Below are positions 11,960 through 25,867 of a stretch of 64,000 nucleotides of DNA, one piece after another. Origin of the DNA: Taxillus chinensis (lineage: Eukaryota > Streptophyta > Magnoliopsida > Santalales > Loranthaceae); contig CM042090.1 of the NCBI GenBank assembly GCA_023512835.1, positions 24,591,783-24,655,782 on the forward strand, written 5' to 3'. The position numbers and the translations under genes are program-made. Position 1 is the stretch's first letter; each line of letters opens with the position of its first letter. The notes beneath the pieces were generated by a model, which saw only the letters and a program-made list of their open reading frames with translations, searched no databases and was not told the DNA's origin.

Positions 11960-14533
11960 TGTAACGCCCCCAAATCTGGACTTCCAGGCCGGGTGCGTTG
12001 GACAAATAAGATATTACAATTATATGAATAGTAATCCATTACTCAACATAAATTCGATGGTTTATTTATTACATCAAGACTTATCACAAGATCTTTAAGG
12101 TTTAGCGTTTAGAGACTAGGTGTTGATAACCCATTATAGTTTACATGACATATAAATACTACATGCATAATCTTCTTATGATTTTATTCCAAGCATTCTG
12201 GACACCATTATCCTAGCATCCTTGCTTTCTCCTAGTTCCCTGGGGTTGGAAGAAAACATGAAAGGAAATGAGCTCAAATAGCCCAGGAAGGTTAAAAGTA
12301 ACGAATAATATATGAAAAATAATTAACTCATGAAAGAATAAGAATATCTACTCATCTAGGTTCACCACCTAGATGTCATGCATAACCTATTATCAACCTG
12401 GATTGACACTCTCCAGGTGATGTTCTTTACCCAATGCATTGGAGGTCTTTCTGGAACCACCCATAAACATATTGCCAAACATAAAACATATCTTCACAAA
12501 ATTTCAAACAACCACATCAATGGTAAATTTCAACGTAAAGGAAGGTCTTACAATAATAGCGCCGATAAGTAAAAGGGTTATTCACCATTCAATAAATTAG
12601 ATTACCAACTTTCCAAGAAGTGTCAAAGAAAGTTAATTATTAAATATCGAGATAGAAATATAGAGAAGAAATAGGAAATGAATTTTCACGTCGAGAGATC
12701 GTGGTAAGGAAAGGGAGAATGGATCCGTACAATCTTTTTGTCTTTATAAACCTTGAAACAAAATTTAAAAGTTAATATTTTAGTTTTAATAATAATAGTA
12801 TATTCATAAGTAATATATTGAGAGACATATATAAGTATATTATGGTGGAAAAACTTTTCATGATAATAATAATAATCTATACGTATACATATACATATAT
12901 AATATACGTATATACTATATAATATACATATATATATATATTGAGGGGCAAATCCATCCATAATATATATATGTATGAGGAGACTTAGTCTTCCATGGAA
13001 TAATAATAATCTATATATACACATATACGTATCATATACATATATATATTGAGGGGCAAAGCCATCTATAATATATATATGTATAAGGAGGCTTAGCCTT
13101 CCATGGAATAATAATAATATATATATACACATATACATATTATTTAATAAGTATACATATATATATTGAGGGGCAAAGCCATCCATAATATATATATGTA
13201 TGAGGAGGATTAGCCTTCCATGAACATGATTAATATATGCTTGAAATATTTACCTTTTGGAACTTCCAACGGGTGAGAGGAAGATTGAGAGAAGAGAAAG
13301 CTTGGAGGACTATTGGGGTGTTTGAATGGAAAGAGTGTTAGAACTTTTTGGAGAGTATTTGGAGGAGAGTTTTGTGGCTTATTTGAATGGAAAGAGTGCT
13401 TGAGAAGGAAAGTGAGGCATGCTGTTTATAGGTAAGGTGGTAGGTGTAATAGTGTGAAAAATAGTGTACGAATTTGACTTTGGCATTAAATTAAATTATT
13501 TAAAATATATATAATACTTTATTTTCCTCATATTATCTCTTATTAAAAACGTGGTTATCTCCTCCTACCATTTAAAAATGTTTTAAGACTTTTAAACCTA
13601 GAAGGTTCCTTTGGCATCAAAAGTCCACATTGGTGTACTCCCTACTAATTCAATTATAACTTTTTTAATTTTGTAGTTTTTGACAAACGGCCAATTGTAT
13701 TGCATTACTAACTCAAATATCTACAAATGGGTATCAATTTTATAATTTCTACATATGTATAACAAAAGTTATTGAATTTTGAAGTCATACTAAATGTTTA
13801 CCCGTTCATACTGAACCTATGTGTAGTATTTTAACTTCTGGAATTGATTGGCTTCATATTAAATTCTGAAATTTTTACACGTTTTAGCTAAGTCATAAAT
13901 TAACAACTGGGCTTTGGTTTCATGTCAATTGGATCTGTATAACTCAAGTTATGAATTTTTGAATGGGACCTCCAGAATCTGTCTCATTCAAATTTTTTGG
14001 GCCTTACCTATGTTTTATACTTTTGGTAAAGTTAAGGCTTGTAATACTTATTTACCCATAGTAATTTGGTTTAAGAAACTAAATGACATAATATATAGCA
14101 TCTAAACTTTTTATGATGTATACGAAATTATTATTATTTTTTATAACGTATTTAATATTAACGCGGATAAAATAATATAATTGTGTAATCAATAAACAAT
14201 AAAGTAAGATAACATTATATTCCATGACTTCTTACTTTATAAACCTATAAAGTATAATATTATAAAACATTATTACATACTCATACCTATTTATAACAAT
14301 TCAAACGGATACTATTCATAACGGTTAGTTACTTATTCCAATGGTTAGTTATTATTCTAACCTGCTAGTTACTATTCTAACGGCTACTTAGTAGTCACAT
14401 GCTACTTAAATGACTATATTGAGTACTTATTTTTACTGTGATAATATCTAAAATATTCTTTCTAACTATTTTTAGTAATGACATTATTATTATTACTATT
14501 TAAGGAAGAGCTTAAATTTTTGCGGGTCTTACA
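11960..14533. mobile_element. Solo LTR (about 2.57 kb) of an LTR retrotransposon
   Basis: It begins TGTAACGCCCCC and ends GCGGGTCTTACA, the short inverted TG...CA termini usual for plant LTRs. It is flanked by a perfect 5-bp target duplication, CTATG (11955-11959 and 14534-14538). No gag, protease, RT or integrase is visible and no second LTR lies inside, so I read it as a solo LTR left by LTR-LTR recombination. It contains a three-copy tandem repeat at 12941-13225. The family is probably Ty3-Gypsy, judging only by LTR length and TGTAAC end; this is an inference. Confidence 0.75.
12941..13225. repeat. Three-copy tandem repeat inside the solo LTR
   Basis: Units start TTGAGGGGCAAA at 12941, 13049 and 13166 (periods 108 and 117 bp). 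Each carries a TATATATATGTATGAGGAG block, a GGCTTAGCCTTCC-type partial palindrome and, in the first two, a (AAT)n/TATACA tail. Length differences lie in the TA-rich part. Confidence 0.8.
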
Positions 14534-14538
14534 CTATG

Positions 14539-17200
14539 TTATATACCAAAAATAAAATTATATGTAACATTCTTTGCCTTATGCTCATGTTTTTAAAATA
14601 ATTCAATAAACATCAATTTTGGTACTCATATCTACACTATAATTATATTTTGATAAAGTTAAAAAGATTAATAAAACATAAAACATTGATAATGTAAATA
14701 ATTTAAAACTCAAGCTACTAACTTAATTTAACCTCTATTTTAATTTAGACTATAATATCAATGGGTAATTAATACTCCAAATACACCTCAATTATAATTA
14801 AAATGATTACATTTTCAGCCACATCATTAAAATGATATTCCTAAACTCAAATACGGACTATTTACCTCAATTACATATTATTTACCAATTTACTTCAAAT
14901 ACAGGTCATTACAAGATAGATGTCATAAAAAGTTCATTGATGTTCATCAAAATTATAGGAATACAAATTAAGGGTGAAACTCTAAACCACTCCAAACTAA
15001 TTTGTCCAAACTGCTAGTTTATCAAACCGACAACACAAAACAAAATCGGTTTAGTTTGGTTTGAAACAAAGTAATATTATTGGTTTGCTTTGGAATTTTA
15101 GAAATTTGGTTTAAACTGAACCGAGCCCATAGAAGTCTAGACCCACAACTATTAGTCAATGTAATAAAACAATAAAAAAAACAAGATTTAATCAAGAAGT
15201 CAAGTTGTTACATCATAGGGAAAAAAATTAAAGGCAAATATATAATTCATTCAAAAACATACTATAACAACCAAACAAAAATGAGATTTTTGTTCAGCTT
15301 AGCTCTATACACATATTACTGCTATCAATAATCAAATAAAGTTTTCATTAAACTCATCCTTAACCTCCTATTACTGTTATCAATGATCAAATGATATTTT
15401 TATTAAGTTCACCCTTAACCTCCTATTACCATTATCAATGATTAAATGGTTTCCATTGGGCTTACCCCTAATCTCTTAAAAAAGAATCAAAAAAAGTAAA
15501 TAACTTACCATTGCATCGGGAGATCAAGCCAATAATAGGCTAATAAATATATGTCAACGTTGTAGATATGTAGACTTATAATAGTGGCATGGTGTTGTTA
15601 AATCTTAAATACGGTTGTAAGCTACTAAGCTTACATGTTGAAACAAAACAAATCGATTTTAAGATTTTAGGGAATAAGAAAAAAAAACCACACACACACA
15701 TATAATATTAACATTAAAGAAATGTTAAATATGAGGCTCCATGTCTTCTATATATTTTGGAGGTTCCCAATATTTGGGAGCCTTAAGCGGTTACTTTAAA
15801 CTGTAAAAGTCAAAGGTTAGTCCCACAAACACTATCAAATCTATATGTATATGCACTTAAACCCTAAACAATTTTCTCTTATTTATTTTATTGTTTTATC
15901 TAAATGTTGAGTGGGGGCTAATTTATGGTTCTTCTTTGTTTTGTTTAATGTAGTGCAAGCTATTTTATGAATCTGGTATGGCGAAGCTAATGTCATCCAT
16001 GGCTTTCAATTTTGGCAAAAAGTGGCCTATCAACACTTACCATCATTTTTGTGGCGATCATGAGTGTTTAGCCCTTGCCTTCCTAATTGGTGTCCTCGAG
16101 CCCGCCCCCTAACGAGCTAGCTTAAATCTTGTCGTGGGATTTTGAGCCCCCGTGTCATTGGCTCTATTAGCTATTTGCTTTGCCCTATCGGTCCTTGGTT
16201 CGGTGGTCTCCTTGACCTCTCCACGTAGCAACCCGTTAACACCCTCCTTGCTTGAGGCGAGATCTATTTTCAAAACACGTATGCCATGCAATTGTTTTTT
16301 AAAATTTCTTTCTAATTGTTTTTTGTTTCCAGAACTAAATTTATTTTTAGCAATAGACAAATTGTTTTATTTTTTTTACTTTATTACGTGAGCTTACTAT
16401 ATTTTATTTTTCAAATTTGATGGAAATTATTTTAAAGAAATATTCTTTTTAAAACACATTTTTTCTCATATCAATCATAAATTATTTTTAAAATTTAAAA
16501 TTCAACACGAATTCCAAAATTTTAGAAAATAAAATACATAAACCAAAACGTATATTTAACAGCCCTTCAACTTCAATTATAACAAAGATTCAAATTATGA
16601 AACAAAAAAATAAAAACAAAAACAATTATCAATTACCCTTAAAATATGAAAGAATGAATTAAGATATTATCTTTTGGTTAGATTGATTCATTTGTCAAGT
16701 AAGATCATTAGTGATAAATTCTCTGTAATTAAGAGTATATTTTCTTTTATTTAGAAAAAAAAAATAAAAAGTCATAAAACTATATCACAATAGAAGTTTT
16801 GTATTTGACGTTATTCATGTGATTTATATAGTATTTTATAATGTATTGAGAAATATTGTTTACTTCTTATAATTAATAAATTATAAATATTTATTTATTT
16901 CTTCTTTCTCAATTTTTCATAACTTTAACTTTTTGATATTAAATTTAAAATTTTATTATTAAGTAAGAAATAAAGTATAAATTATGATTTTAATAAAAAA
17001 TAATTAAATGTTTTTATGATTTATATTTATATAAAAATGAAAAATAATGTAAATGTTTATTTGAAAAAAAAGTTCAAAATCCGCTGTTAGAGTTGGTGAA
17101 AGTGTAAAAAACCGAAAGTTGGGGGGGGGAAATGTGTGAAAATTCCTTGGTTCATATTTCACTCCCATTTGCTTTTCTGCTTTTGGTCTCGCTAGTCCCA
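14539..17200. other. AT-rich spacer between solo LTR and VCS
   Basis: Contains the tandem repeat at 15314-15478 and a GGTTTAGTTTGGTTTGAA/GGTTTAAACTGAACC-type inverted motif at 15030-15125, possibly an old element. A more G+C-rich patch lies at 16060-16280 with a short open minus-strand frame (16109-16360) that I do not recognise. No gene is supported. Confidence 0.45.
15314..15478. repeat. Three-copy tandem repeat, about 55-bp unit
   Basis: Units start near 15314, 15369 and 15424, each with TATTAC(T/C)...TATCAATGATCAAAT followed by a TTAACCTCC-type end. The third copy is the most diverged. Confidence 0.75.
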
Positions 17201-17221
17201 CTGCTTCAATCCAAAGTCGTG

Positions 17222-17352
17222 TCGTTGCTCGTTGGGTGTGTTCTGTTCTGTTCTGTTCTGCAGCGCCCTCCCAGAGATTGAGAGCAAAAATACCCTCCTC
17301 CCTCCTCCCTCCTCCCTCCTCCCTCGATCTCAATCTCTCTCCCCCTCCCCCC

Positions 17353-17412
<60 letters not shown>

Positions 17413-17540
17413 CAACTAATCGTCGCCGTCGTCTTCGTCCTCGATTCGTTATCAGCCACCACCTCCTCCTCAGATCTCTGCGTCGCACGCCCTTCCGCAA
17501 TTTCCGAAGCTAGCGTCGTCCCTCAAAATCTGCTCCAAGG
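17222..17540 (+). promoter_or_regulatory. VCS 5' UTR region with CT-rich microsatellite
   Basis: Pyrimidine-rich leader before the VCS ATG. It holds TTCTG repeats (17241-17261), CTCCCTC repeats (17297-17323) and a long (CT)n tract (about 17356-17411). CT-rich 5' UTR tracts are common in plants. The transcription start cannot be fixed. Confidence 0.5.
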
Positions 17541-20500
17541 ATGGCTTCTCCGGGCAATCCAAACCAAGTTGGAGGGGAGGGGCTTTCGACGTGAACAAGT
17601 TCTTCAAGCCCTCCAGCCCGATCCCCCCAAAACCCTAGCAATCTCAGCTCCTCTCCCTACGCGCCGCCTCTCCCTTCATATGCGCCGTCGCCTCCCTCGT
17701 CGTTTCCTCCCCCTACCGGACCCTACTCCTACCCTCCGCAGGCCTCATCGCCGTTCCACCACCAGTACCAGCCCCACCACCTCCCTTACGCCGCCACCGA
17801 CCACCAGCTCTCCACCCTCCACCACCAGCGATCCATCTCCTTCCCTACGCCTCCTCTCCAGCTGCCATCCCACATCCAGTCCCCAAGCCCTAACCCTAAC
17901 CCCGGAGCCAGGCTCATGGCGCTCCTTAGCTCCCCTCCCCCTCCAACCTCGAAATGGCGCAACAGCCCAGCGTGCCTTTGCAGTTGACCAACTCCGGTGG
18001 CTCCGATTTCTCGGCCATCCCACCGTCCATCGCTCAGTCCCAGACGATGAATTCGGCCATTGTGCAATCCGCACCTTTGCGTATGCCGAGCAGCAAGCTT
18101 CCCAAGGGCCGGCATTTGGCTGGCGATCATGCCATTTACGACATTGATGTTAGATTGCAAGGAGAGGTACAGCCGCAGCTGGAGGTGACTCCAATCACCA
18201 AATACGTCTCTGATCCACAGCTTGTGGTGGGGCGTCAAATTGCAGTGAACAAGACTTATATATGCTACGGGCTCAAGCTCGGCAACATCCGCATCCTTAA
18301 TATAAACACTGCATTAAGATCTTTGTTTCGAGGCCACACTCAGGTTGACAACTTGTTCTTAGGACGATCCTATAAATTTATGCTTTCAATTCCACTATTT
18401 CAAAGCACTTCTTTTTTAGTGATGCTTATAATTTAGAGGTGAGGGTTGTTTGGTCACTGCTGAATTAACATTTATTCGTCCATATGCATATTTCCTCTGC
18501 CAAATACTAATTATGACTTTGTTTCACTATGTTTACTCGGGTAGATTTGCTTCACCCGGTGGATTTAGTAACAAAGCGGTCTTTGCGTTATTGAACAAAC
18601 TGATGACTCCCTGCCTTTTAGGGAAACCATTTAATCATCAAGCTCTGTCTTAGGTCCGTTAAATTGTTCACTGTGGACCCTCGTCTAGAACCATTCATAA
18701 TAGACAGTGTTGAGCGTCGTATGCTAAAATATCTTTCTGCCACTAGGATGCAAGCTGCTGTGCTGTTTGTTATCAAATGTATGGTGTATTAGAGTGACTG
18801 TCTTTTTCATTAGTGTATGAAGGATTTTTCCCCTATTTCTGTTTTTTATACCTTCTGCTCTTAAAGCAGTTTCTTAGTTTATTATTTTGCTTGAATCAGT
18901 TCTTTATTTTGTGTATCTCTTCAGCTAAGAGCTTTTTTTTCCTCTCTTCAGAGGGTCACAGACATGGCTTTCTTTGCTGAGGATGTTCACCTTTTGGCTA
19001 GGTAGCATTCTATTTATAATTTCCATTGTGTCCACTGGTTGGGTTATGTAATGCTAATGTGGTTTCATTGCAGCGTGAGCATAGATGGACGGGTTTGTGT
19101 ATGGAAGATTTCTGAAGGTCCGGATGAGGAAGACAAGCCACAAATTACTGGAACAATTGTCATTGCTCTTCAAATAACAGGAGATGGCGAACCAAAACAT
19201 CCACGAGTTTGTTGGCACTGTCACAAACAGGCAAACATTCATGTTACCCCCATATTCTTCTTAGAGTGTTAGACTTCCACCTGTAATTTGTGTGAGCCAT
19301 ATTGGCACCGAAGTTGTTGAACCTTCTTCATTGAGAATTTTGGACTTACTTGTACATTGTATGAATTTTATTGGAACTGAAGTTGCTTAAACTTCTTACA
19401 GGAAGTACTGGTTGTTGGATTTGGACAACGTGTGTTAAGAATTGATACTACAAAAATTGGAAAAGGTGAAGTTTATTCTGCAGAGGAACCATTGAAATGC
19501 CCTGTTGACAGACTTATAGATGGGGTCCAGACTGTTGGCAAACATGACGGAGAGGTGACTGATTTGTCAATGTGTCAGTGGATGACAACTCGTTTGGTCT
19601 CTGCTTCAATGGATGGAACGGTTTGCTTTTTTACCTTGTTTTTGCTGATTTCTCTGCTATTGAGGTGATTATGTTTTATGTTTCCGTGACGTCATTGCTG
19701 CTGTGCACATTTAATTGACCAAGTGGTTCTGATTAAGAATGCTAACTTCTAGATCTTCTGTTTATTACCTTCTTTCTTACTATGAAAGCTGTGAAGGCCG
19801 GTGTTCTCCCCGTTACTGTTTTCTTGTTTTAAGGAACAGATGCATGCATTTTACCTGTTCTAGATTCTTATAATTGTTTGTATTTACCTTTGTAAAATAA
19901 TTTCTGCTTTTCATTTCAATTCTATATGCATAAATGCTCTTAGGAGCACACTCATTTGTTTGATCTTGTTTGCAACAGATAAAGATATGGGAGGACCGTA
20001 AGGCCCTACCTCTTTGTGTGCTTAGGCCACATGATGGCGAACCTGTATATTCAGCTACATTCTTGACTGCCCCGCATCGGCCAGATCACATCATTCTGAT
20101 TACAGCAGTAAGTTCCTTATCATTGTTATTAAGCTCGAGCAATCATTTGGAATTTGACTAATGCTATGTTTGTTGATGGAGTAACTTTCTGCACTATATA
20201 TAGATATCATCTTTGCACTAAGATAAATATTTACTTATTGTGCTATTTTATAAAAGATGGAATCCTATCTGCAGGGGCCACAAAATAGGGAAGTAAAGAT
20301 ATGGGTGTCAGCGAGTGAAGAAGGATGGCTTTTACCTAGTGATGCTGAATCATGGCACTGTACACAGAGATTGGACTTGAAAAGCTCTTCTGAACCTCAC
20401 ATTGAGGAAGCATTCTTTAATCAAGTTGTAGCATTGCCTCAAGCAGGCCTTCTTTTACTTGCTAATGCTAAGAAAAATGCTATATATGCAGTCCATTTAG

Positions 20501-23500
20501 AATATGGTCTTAAGCCAGCTGCAACTGCAATGGATTACATAGCGGAATTCACAGTCACCATGCCTATTTTAAGTTTTACTGGTACGAGTGATTTATTACC
20601 ACATGGAGAACGTATTGTTCAGGTCTACTGTGTCCAGACACAAGCTATTCAACAGTATGCTTTGGATTTGGCACAGTGCTTACCTCCACCATTGGACCAT
20701 ATGGGGTTAGAAAAGTCTGATTCCATTGTTTCACGTGATGCAACTAATACTGAAACAATTGGTTTTCTGGAACCATCTGGAAGTAAAACAACTGAAAATC
20801 GTTTATCTAGTTCACCCCCAAAACCACTCACAGAGGGCGTGTCTATAGCAAGAAGCATTGTGAGCTCTGCTTCTACTGAGGCAATGTCTTTGCAGGATTT
20901 AAGCACCTCGCCTACAGAAACAAAATCTGTGGCTTTGCCACCAACAGCTAATGGTCCAGATATTGTGTGTGTTAACACACCACCTGCTCCTTTGAGTCCA
21001 AGATTGTCAGGACAATCATCTGGTCTTCAAAGTCCAATTAGTTCCTTTGAGCCTGTTCATCCTCTAAGCGATCATGGTGGGAGTCAAACAATTGTTGACT
21101 ATCCAGTGGAAAGGCAAATGGATAATGTTCCTGCTTTTGCTGATTCACCTTCTCTGGATGATGATTCTAAGACTATTGAGAGCAACACTTCACACGATGA
21201 TATCTCTCCTGTACAGAATCCTCCTGTCATGTTCAAACACCCAACCCATCTGGTAACTCCTTCCGAGATATTCATGGCTGCTTCATCCTCTGAGAGTACT
21301 CATGTTATTGAGGGCAACAATGATGGAGAGGTAAATATTCCAGATGTGGTTGTCGGCATGAGCAATGTTGAGATGGAGGTTAAGGTTGCAGGTGAAGTAG
21401 AATCCATTCTGAAAGATGAATCTGTCACTCATGCGGAGCGTCAGAATCCTGATTCAGGAAGTAAGGAAAAATCCTTTTGTTCCCAGGTTTCAGATCTTGG
21501 CATTGAGATGGCCAAAGAGAACTCTGCATTATTAGAATCCTATATCACTGATGAAGCTCGGCGAGTTGATGGTGGTAGTGTAACCCAGGTGTCATTCCAG
21601 TCTTCAAGTCCAGTTGAAGAAGGGGTCAATGACTCTGCCAAGGATGTCTCTAGAAAGGTCTCTGACTCTACATGTCAACTATTATCACCCCCAACAAAAG
21701 GGAAAAAGCAGAAGGGAAAAAACTCACAATTATCTGGAGCATCGTCTCCGTCTCCCAGTGCTTTCAATTCAACAGATTCTTTAAATGAAGCTGGTGTCAG
21801 TTCAAGCTTGCCATCTATGGAGGCCTCTTTTCCTCAAATTGTTGCCATGCAAGAGACGGTTAATCAGGTTAGTGCAGTGAGTTTGCACTATAAAGGTTTC
21901 CTTTTTTTTTTTTTCGTGTATTAAGTTTTCAATATATCTAAATGTGTAGCATAATGGTGCACAGTACTTTCCTGTAATGTTATTATTTGGTATCAATGAG
22001 TTAGTTCAGTGTGTTGGAAAAAATAAATTTAAGATTATATAATTTTTATTTTTTTTAGTTGTGGAGGATGTTCCAATGAAGAAAGTCCTGTGGTTTTCCA
22101 TCTGTTAGAAATTTCCTGGGAGTGGATGTTTATTGTCTGGGTCGGTAGTGCCAATTATTGATTAAAATTTTGCCTGTTGTCCCTTTTTGTCATGTGTGCT
22201 ATTTTTTTTATTTTACAAGTTGCCGATTTCATGCATTGGTTATGTTAGATAGTTGATACAAGTATTAACCCGAAAATTTTATAGTATATTCTTTTGGAAT
22301 ATTTGGGGATCTAACATTGTATAAAGCTTCTGTTTAAAGAAATTCTTGGTTGCGCTAGTGTTACTTTGTTTAAATGCATTGGTATGTTGAATTCCTGACA
22401 TCTCGCCAATTTAAGCTAATTTATGTTCTTGATTTTATTGTTATTTAAAGCATTTCCAGTGATATACTAAGTCTTGCTTTGCTGGTCCTTGTTTGAATTT
22501 ATTATATCCAAATTGTTGGTCTTTGTTTATATTTTTGTGTTCGTGGTTCTGTAAATGTTGGCTGTGTTTGTAGAAGCCTTCTATTGTTGTGTTTGCTTAA
22601 TTACATGACTAACAATGTAACTTCTACTATCTATTTCAGCTAATGTCCATGCAAAAAGAATTGCAGAAACAGATGACAGTGATGGTTGCTGTGCCAGTTA
22701 CCAAAGAAGGTAGGAGACTGGAAGCAGCTCTTGGCAGGTGCGTGGAGAAAGCTGCCAAGGCTAACGCTGATGCTTTGTGGGCACGTATTCAGGAAGAGCA
22801 CGTGAAACAGGAGAGGTTGTTACGGGATCGTACTCAACAAATAACAATGTTGATGAATAATTTTATTAGCAAGGATCTGCCAACCATGTTGGAGAAAGCA
22901 GTGAAGAAGGAAGTAGCTGCAATTGGACCAGCTGTAGCCCGGACAATTACAACTTCTCTTGAGAAAGCAGTTGCTTCAGTTATTACAGACACTCTACAGG
23001 TCAATTTTTTTAAATCTTTGATATCTTTGAGAAATTTGTCTTTTAGTTGGATCTGACTGTTTGATTTATGGTGCAGAGAGGGCTTGGTGACAAGGCAGTG
23101 AACCAGTTAGATAAATCAGTTAATTCAAAACTAGAAGCAACTGTTGCTAGGCAAATCCAAGCACAATTCCAAACGTCTGGAAAGCAAGCTCTTCAAGTAT
23201 GTAAACCTCTAATACACCTCTTAAATTTGTTTCTGTTTTATTGGTACCCAATGTTGCTTTGTGTGCTGTGTGAATTAACCTTGCATATTCTAAAGGGTTT
23301 TATCTTGATTTATGTGGCGAAGGTCAGCATATTTCTTCATTTATCGAATCAAATCTTTACACTATTGATTGTTTCTGATACATAGAACATTCTTTTAAAA
23401 TTAACACAAGTTATATTTTATCTAATGAAATTAACAAATTGAATCTGAATGTGTAGGAGACACTTAAATCAAGCTTGGAGTCGGCAGTGATCCCTGCATT

Positions 23501-25441
23501 TGAGCTGTCATGCAAAGCCATGTTCGACCAAGTTGATGCTACATTTCAGAAAGGAATAACTGAACATACAACTGCTGCACAGCAGCAATTTGAGTCTTCA
23601 CATTCTCCGTTGGCAATTGCTTTGAGGGTATGTTGTATTATGCTGTTTTAAATGATATACATGTCTGGGTTTTTGCAGGCAACCTCAAACTCTTGTGATA
23701 AAGCGTAGGCATTGTTACAAATTTTATGTAATGGATTTCTTTTCCTCATAGGTCCTTCAATTAATTAATTATATGCTTAGAAGTATTCTTTTGTCATACT
23801 GATCGGTAAAAACTACCCAAAACATTGAAGAACTAGCCGTTCAGGATTTTAATTGAACTTATTGAATTTCTCTCTCCCGAAAAGTTATATTGGAAGGTAG
23901 CTTTGTTCTTGGTGTTGAAAGAAGATATCTTGGTGACATGTTATTTTGTGTTTGATTGGCTTTAGAATGAATATAGTTGGTTTTTCCTATTGTTTTATAT
24001 CCCCTTCAATATATTTATTTTTGTTTGGGGTGTTTGTTTTCCTCAAATTAAACTTGTTGAGAGATCTCCGTATTCAGCTGCATAAACATTAAATTGCAAT
24101 AGCATGAGATTCCTAACCTCATGATAGAAAAAATATCCTTAGGTGAAGTTATAGAGTGACTTATAAAATGATCACTTTTCATACGAATAAATGTGAAAGA
24201 GGTTACTAATTATTGAGATATCTAACTTTGCTATATGTAACTTTGCTTCAAATATATGGGAATCACTCCAGTTAAGATATCATAATGCTAATTTATCAAA
24301 AACCCATTTGGTCACATCATAAAACTTTGATAAGAATGTTCATTCGGAATTTTCATAATGCTAATTCTGGAAAAAACGACCATTTTTGGTGCCTGGAGGT
24401 TGATTAAATCTGTGAAACAAGTTATTGGTAAATATGGCCTTTTGGAAAATTTAAAGTTTGCATGTAATTTTCCCCACACGGACAACAAATGATAAACTCT
24501 TCTTAGGTCATCTATAAATATGTTGTCATGGGTGATTTCTGACGTTTACTCTACTTTGCAGGATGCCGTTAATTCTGCATCATCAATGACTCAGACTTTA
24601 AGTGGAGAATTGGCTGAAGGCCAGAGAAAGCTCTTAGCCTTTGTAGCTGCGGGTGGCAACACCACAGCAGGAAATCCTTTGGTGACCCAAATGAGCAATG
24701 GATCAGTTGGTGGTATCCATGAAAAGGTTTGTGCTGCTCGCTGAGTTTTTTTTTTCTCGTGATGTGTCAATTAACCTTTATAAGTTATGATTGCTATCCA
24801 TCTGCATAATAGGCTGAGGCACCCCTGGATCCAACCAAAGAGCTGTCTAGATTAATTTCTGAACACAAATATGAGGAGGCTTTCACTGGGGCTCTCCAAA
24901 GAAGTGATGTATCCATTGTATCGTGGTTGTGTTCTCAGGTAAATTTACGATGAGTCAGGCTGAGAAGCAGTATATTCCGTTCATTTTTATTGATTGAATC
25001 TGATTCTGTTTTTCATCCACAACAGTAATGCTGGTATATGATTTGCTTGGGGAAACGGTGGCCTTGTGTTGTCTGCTTGTGATTGACAATATTTGGACTG
25101 CAGCTGATTAAATTTTGTTACTCGCTCTCCAGGTGGACATGCAGGGGATTTTGGCAATGGTTCCAATGCCTTTGAGCCAAGGAGTGCTGCTTTCTCTTCT
25201 GCAACAGTTGGCCTGCGGTATTAGCAAGGACACACCAAGAAAGCTCGGATGGATGACGGATGTTGCTGTCGCTATAAACCCTGCAGACCCGATGATTGTG
25301 GTGCACGTCCGACCCATCTTTGAGCAAGTTTATCAGATACTGAATCATCACCGGAGCCTTCCCACGACTACCAGCGCCCAAACGTCGAGCATCCGCCTTG
25401 TCATGCACGTCATTAACTCCATGCTTTCCAGCTGTAAATGA
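17541..25441 (+). CDS. VCS: Enhancer of mRNA-decapping protein 4 (VARICOSE-like); exon 1 with frame breaks
   Basis: EDC4/VARICOSE is the P-body scaffold that joins DCP1 and DCP2 for mRNA decapping (family knowledge). Exons: 17541-18343, 18952-19001, 19074-19230, 19402-19620, 19979-20107, 20275-21867, 22640-22999, 23077-23196, 23457-23627, 24562-24726, 24813-24938, 25133-25441 (TGA); about 1,400 aa. WD40-type motifs include [20 protein letters not shown] and NREVKIW. A long Ser/Pro/Thr-rich linker (exon 6) follows, then the helical C-terminal domain with [32 protein letters not shown] sequence. Introns are GT-AG except 19231-19401, which starts GC. Exon 1 has three 1-nt shifts: a missing base within about 17571-17582, an extra base within about 17625-17636, and a missing base within about 17929-17943. 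As written, the ATG frame stops at 17592; the ATG at 17954 would still give the WD40 part. These may be assembly errors or a damaged allele. Confidence 0.9.
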
Positions 25442-25867
25442 CAGATTTCCAGTTTTCAATATTTACCTAACATAGGGTGGGTGGGGATTTGTATAAAAAT
25501 GTATTAGGTTTTTGTTATCGCCGTTTCCCCATTTGTGTAGAGTCCATGCTTGGTCACTGAATCTGTGTAGTGGGATGGTTGGGTTTTAAGTTTTCTTGTT
25601 ACTATTACTGGCAACGCCTTGTCAGTGTGTTGCCGGATGTACTTATTTTATTTTCTGTTTTTTTTTTTCAGTTAATTATTTTTTAAGGTTTTCTGACTAT
25701 GATATTGGATCTTATGCGCCATTGCCCATCCACCTCCCACCCCTCCCTTTTGTCCTCCATATCTTGTGATTTTTTTTTGATTAGTTTTTTTTTTCTTTTC
25801 TTTTTTGGCAGGTATTATTTTCTAGAATTTGTCGTTTGGAATGAGATGATACTGCAGCTAAATTTAA
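25442..25867 (+). other. VCS 3' UTR and downstream sequence
   Basis: T-rich sequence following the VCS stop, with long T runs at 25659-25670 and 25768-25806. The polyadenylation site is not determinable. Confidence 0.4.

Noticed and set aside
12686..13186. 166-codon minus-strand ORF
   Set aside because: It is the translation of the TA-rich tandem repeat in the solo LTR; Tyr/Ile repeats only.
16109..16360. Minus-strand open frame of 83 codons in a G+C-richer patch
   Set aside because: No recognisable motif, no splice or promoter context; left as unknown spacer.
17236..18147. Long plus-strand open frame (303 codons) across VCS leader and exon 1
   Set aside because: It is a shifted frame of the Pro/Ser-rich VCS exon; the encoded low-complexity sequence has no family features and no ATG start.
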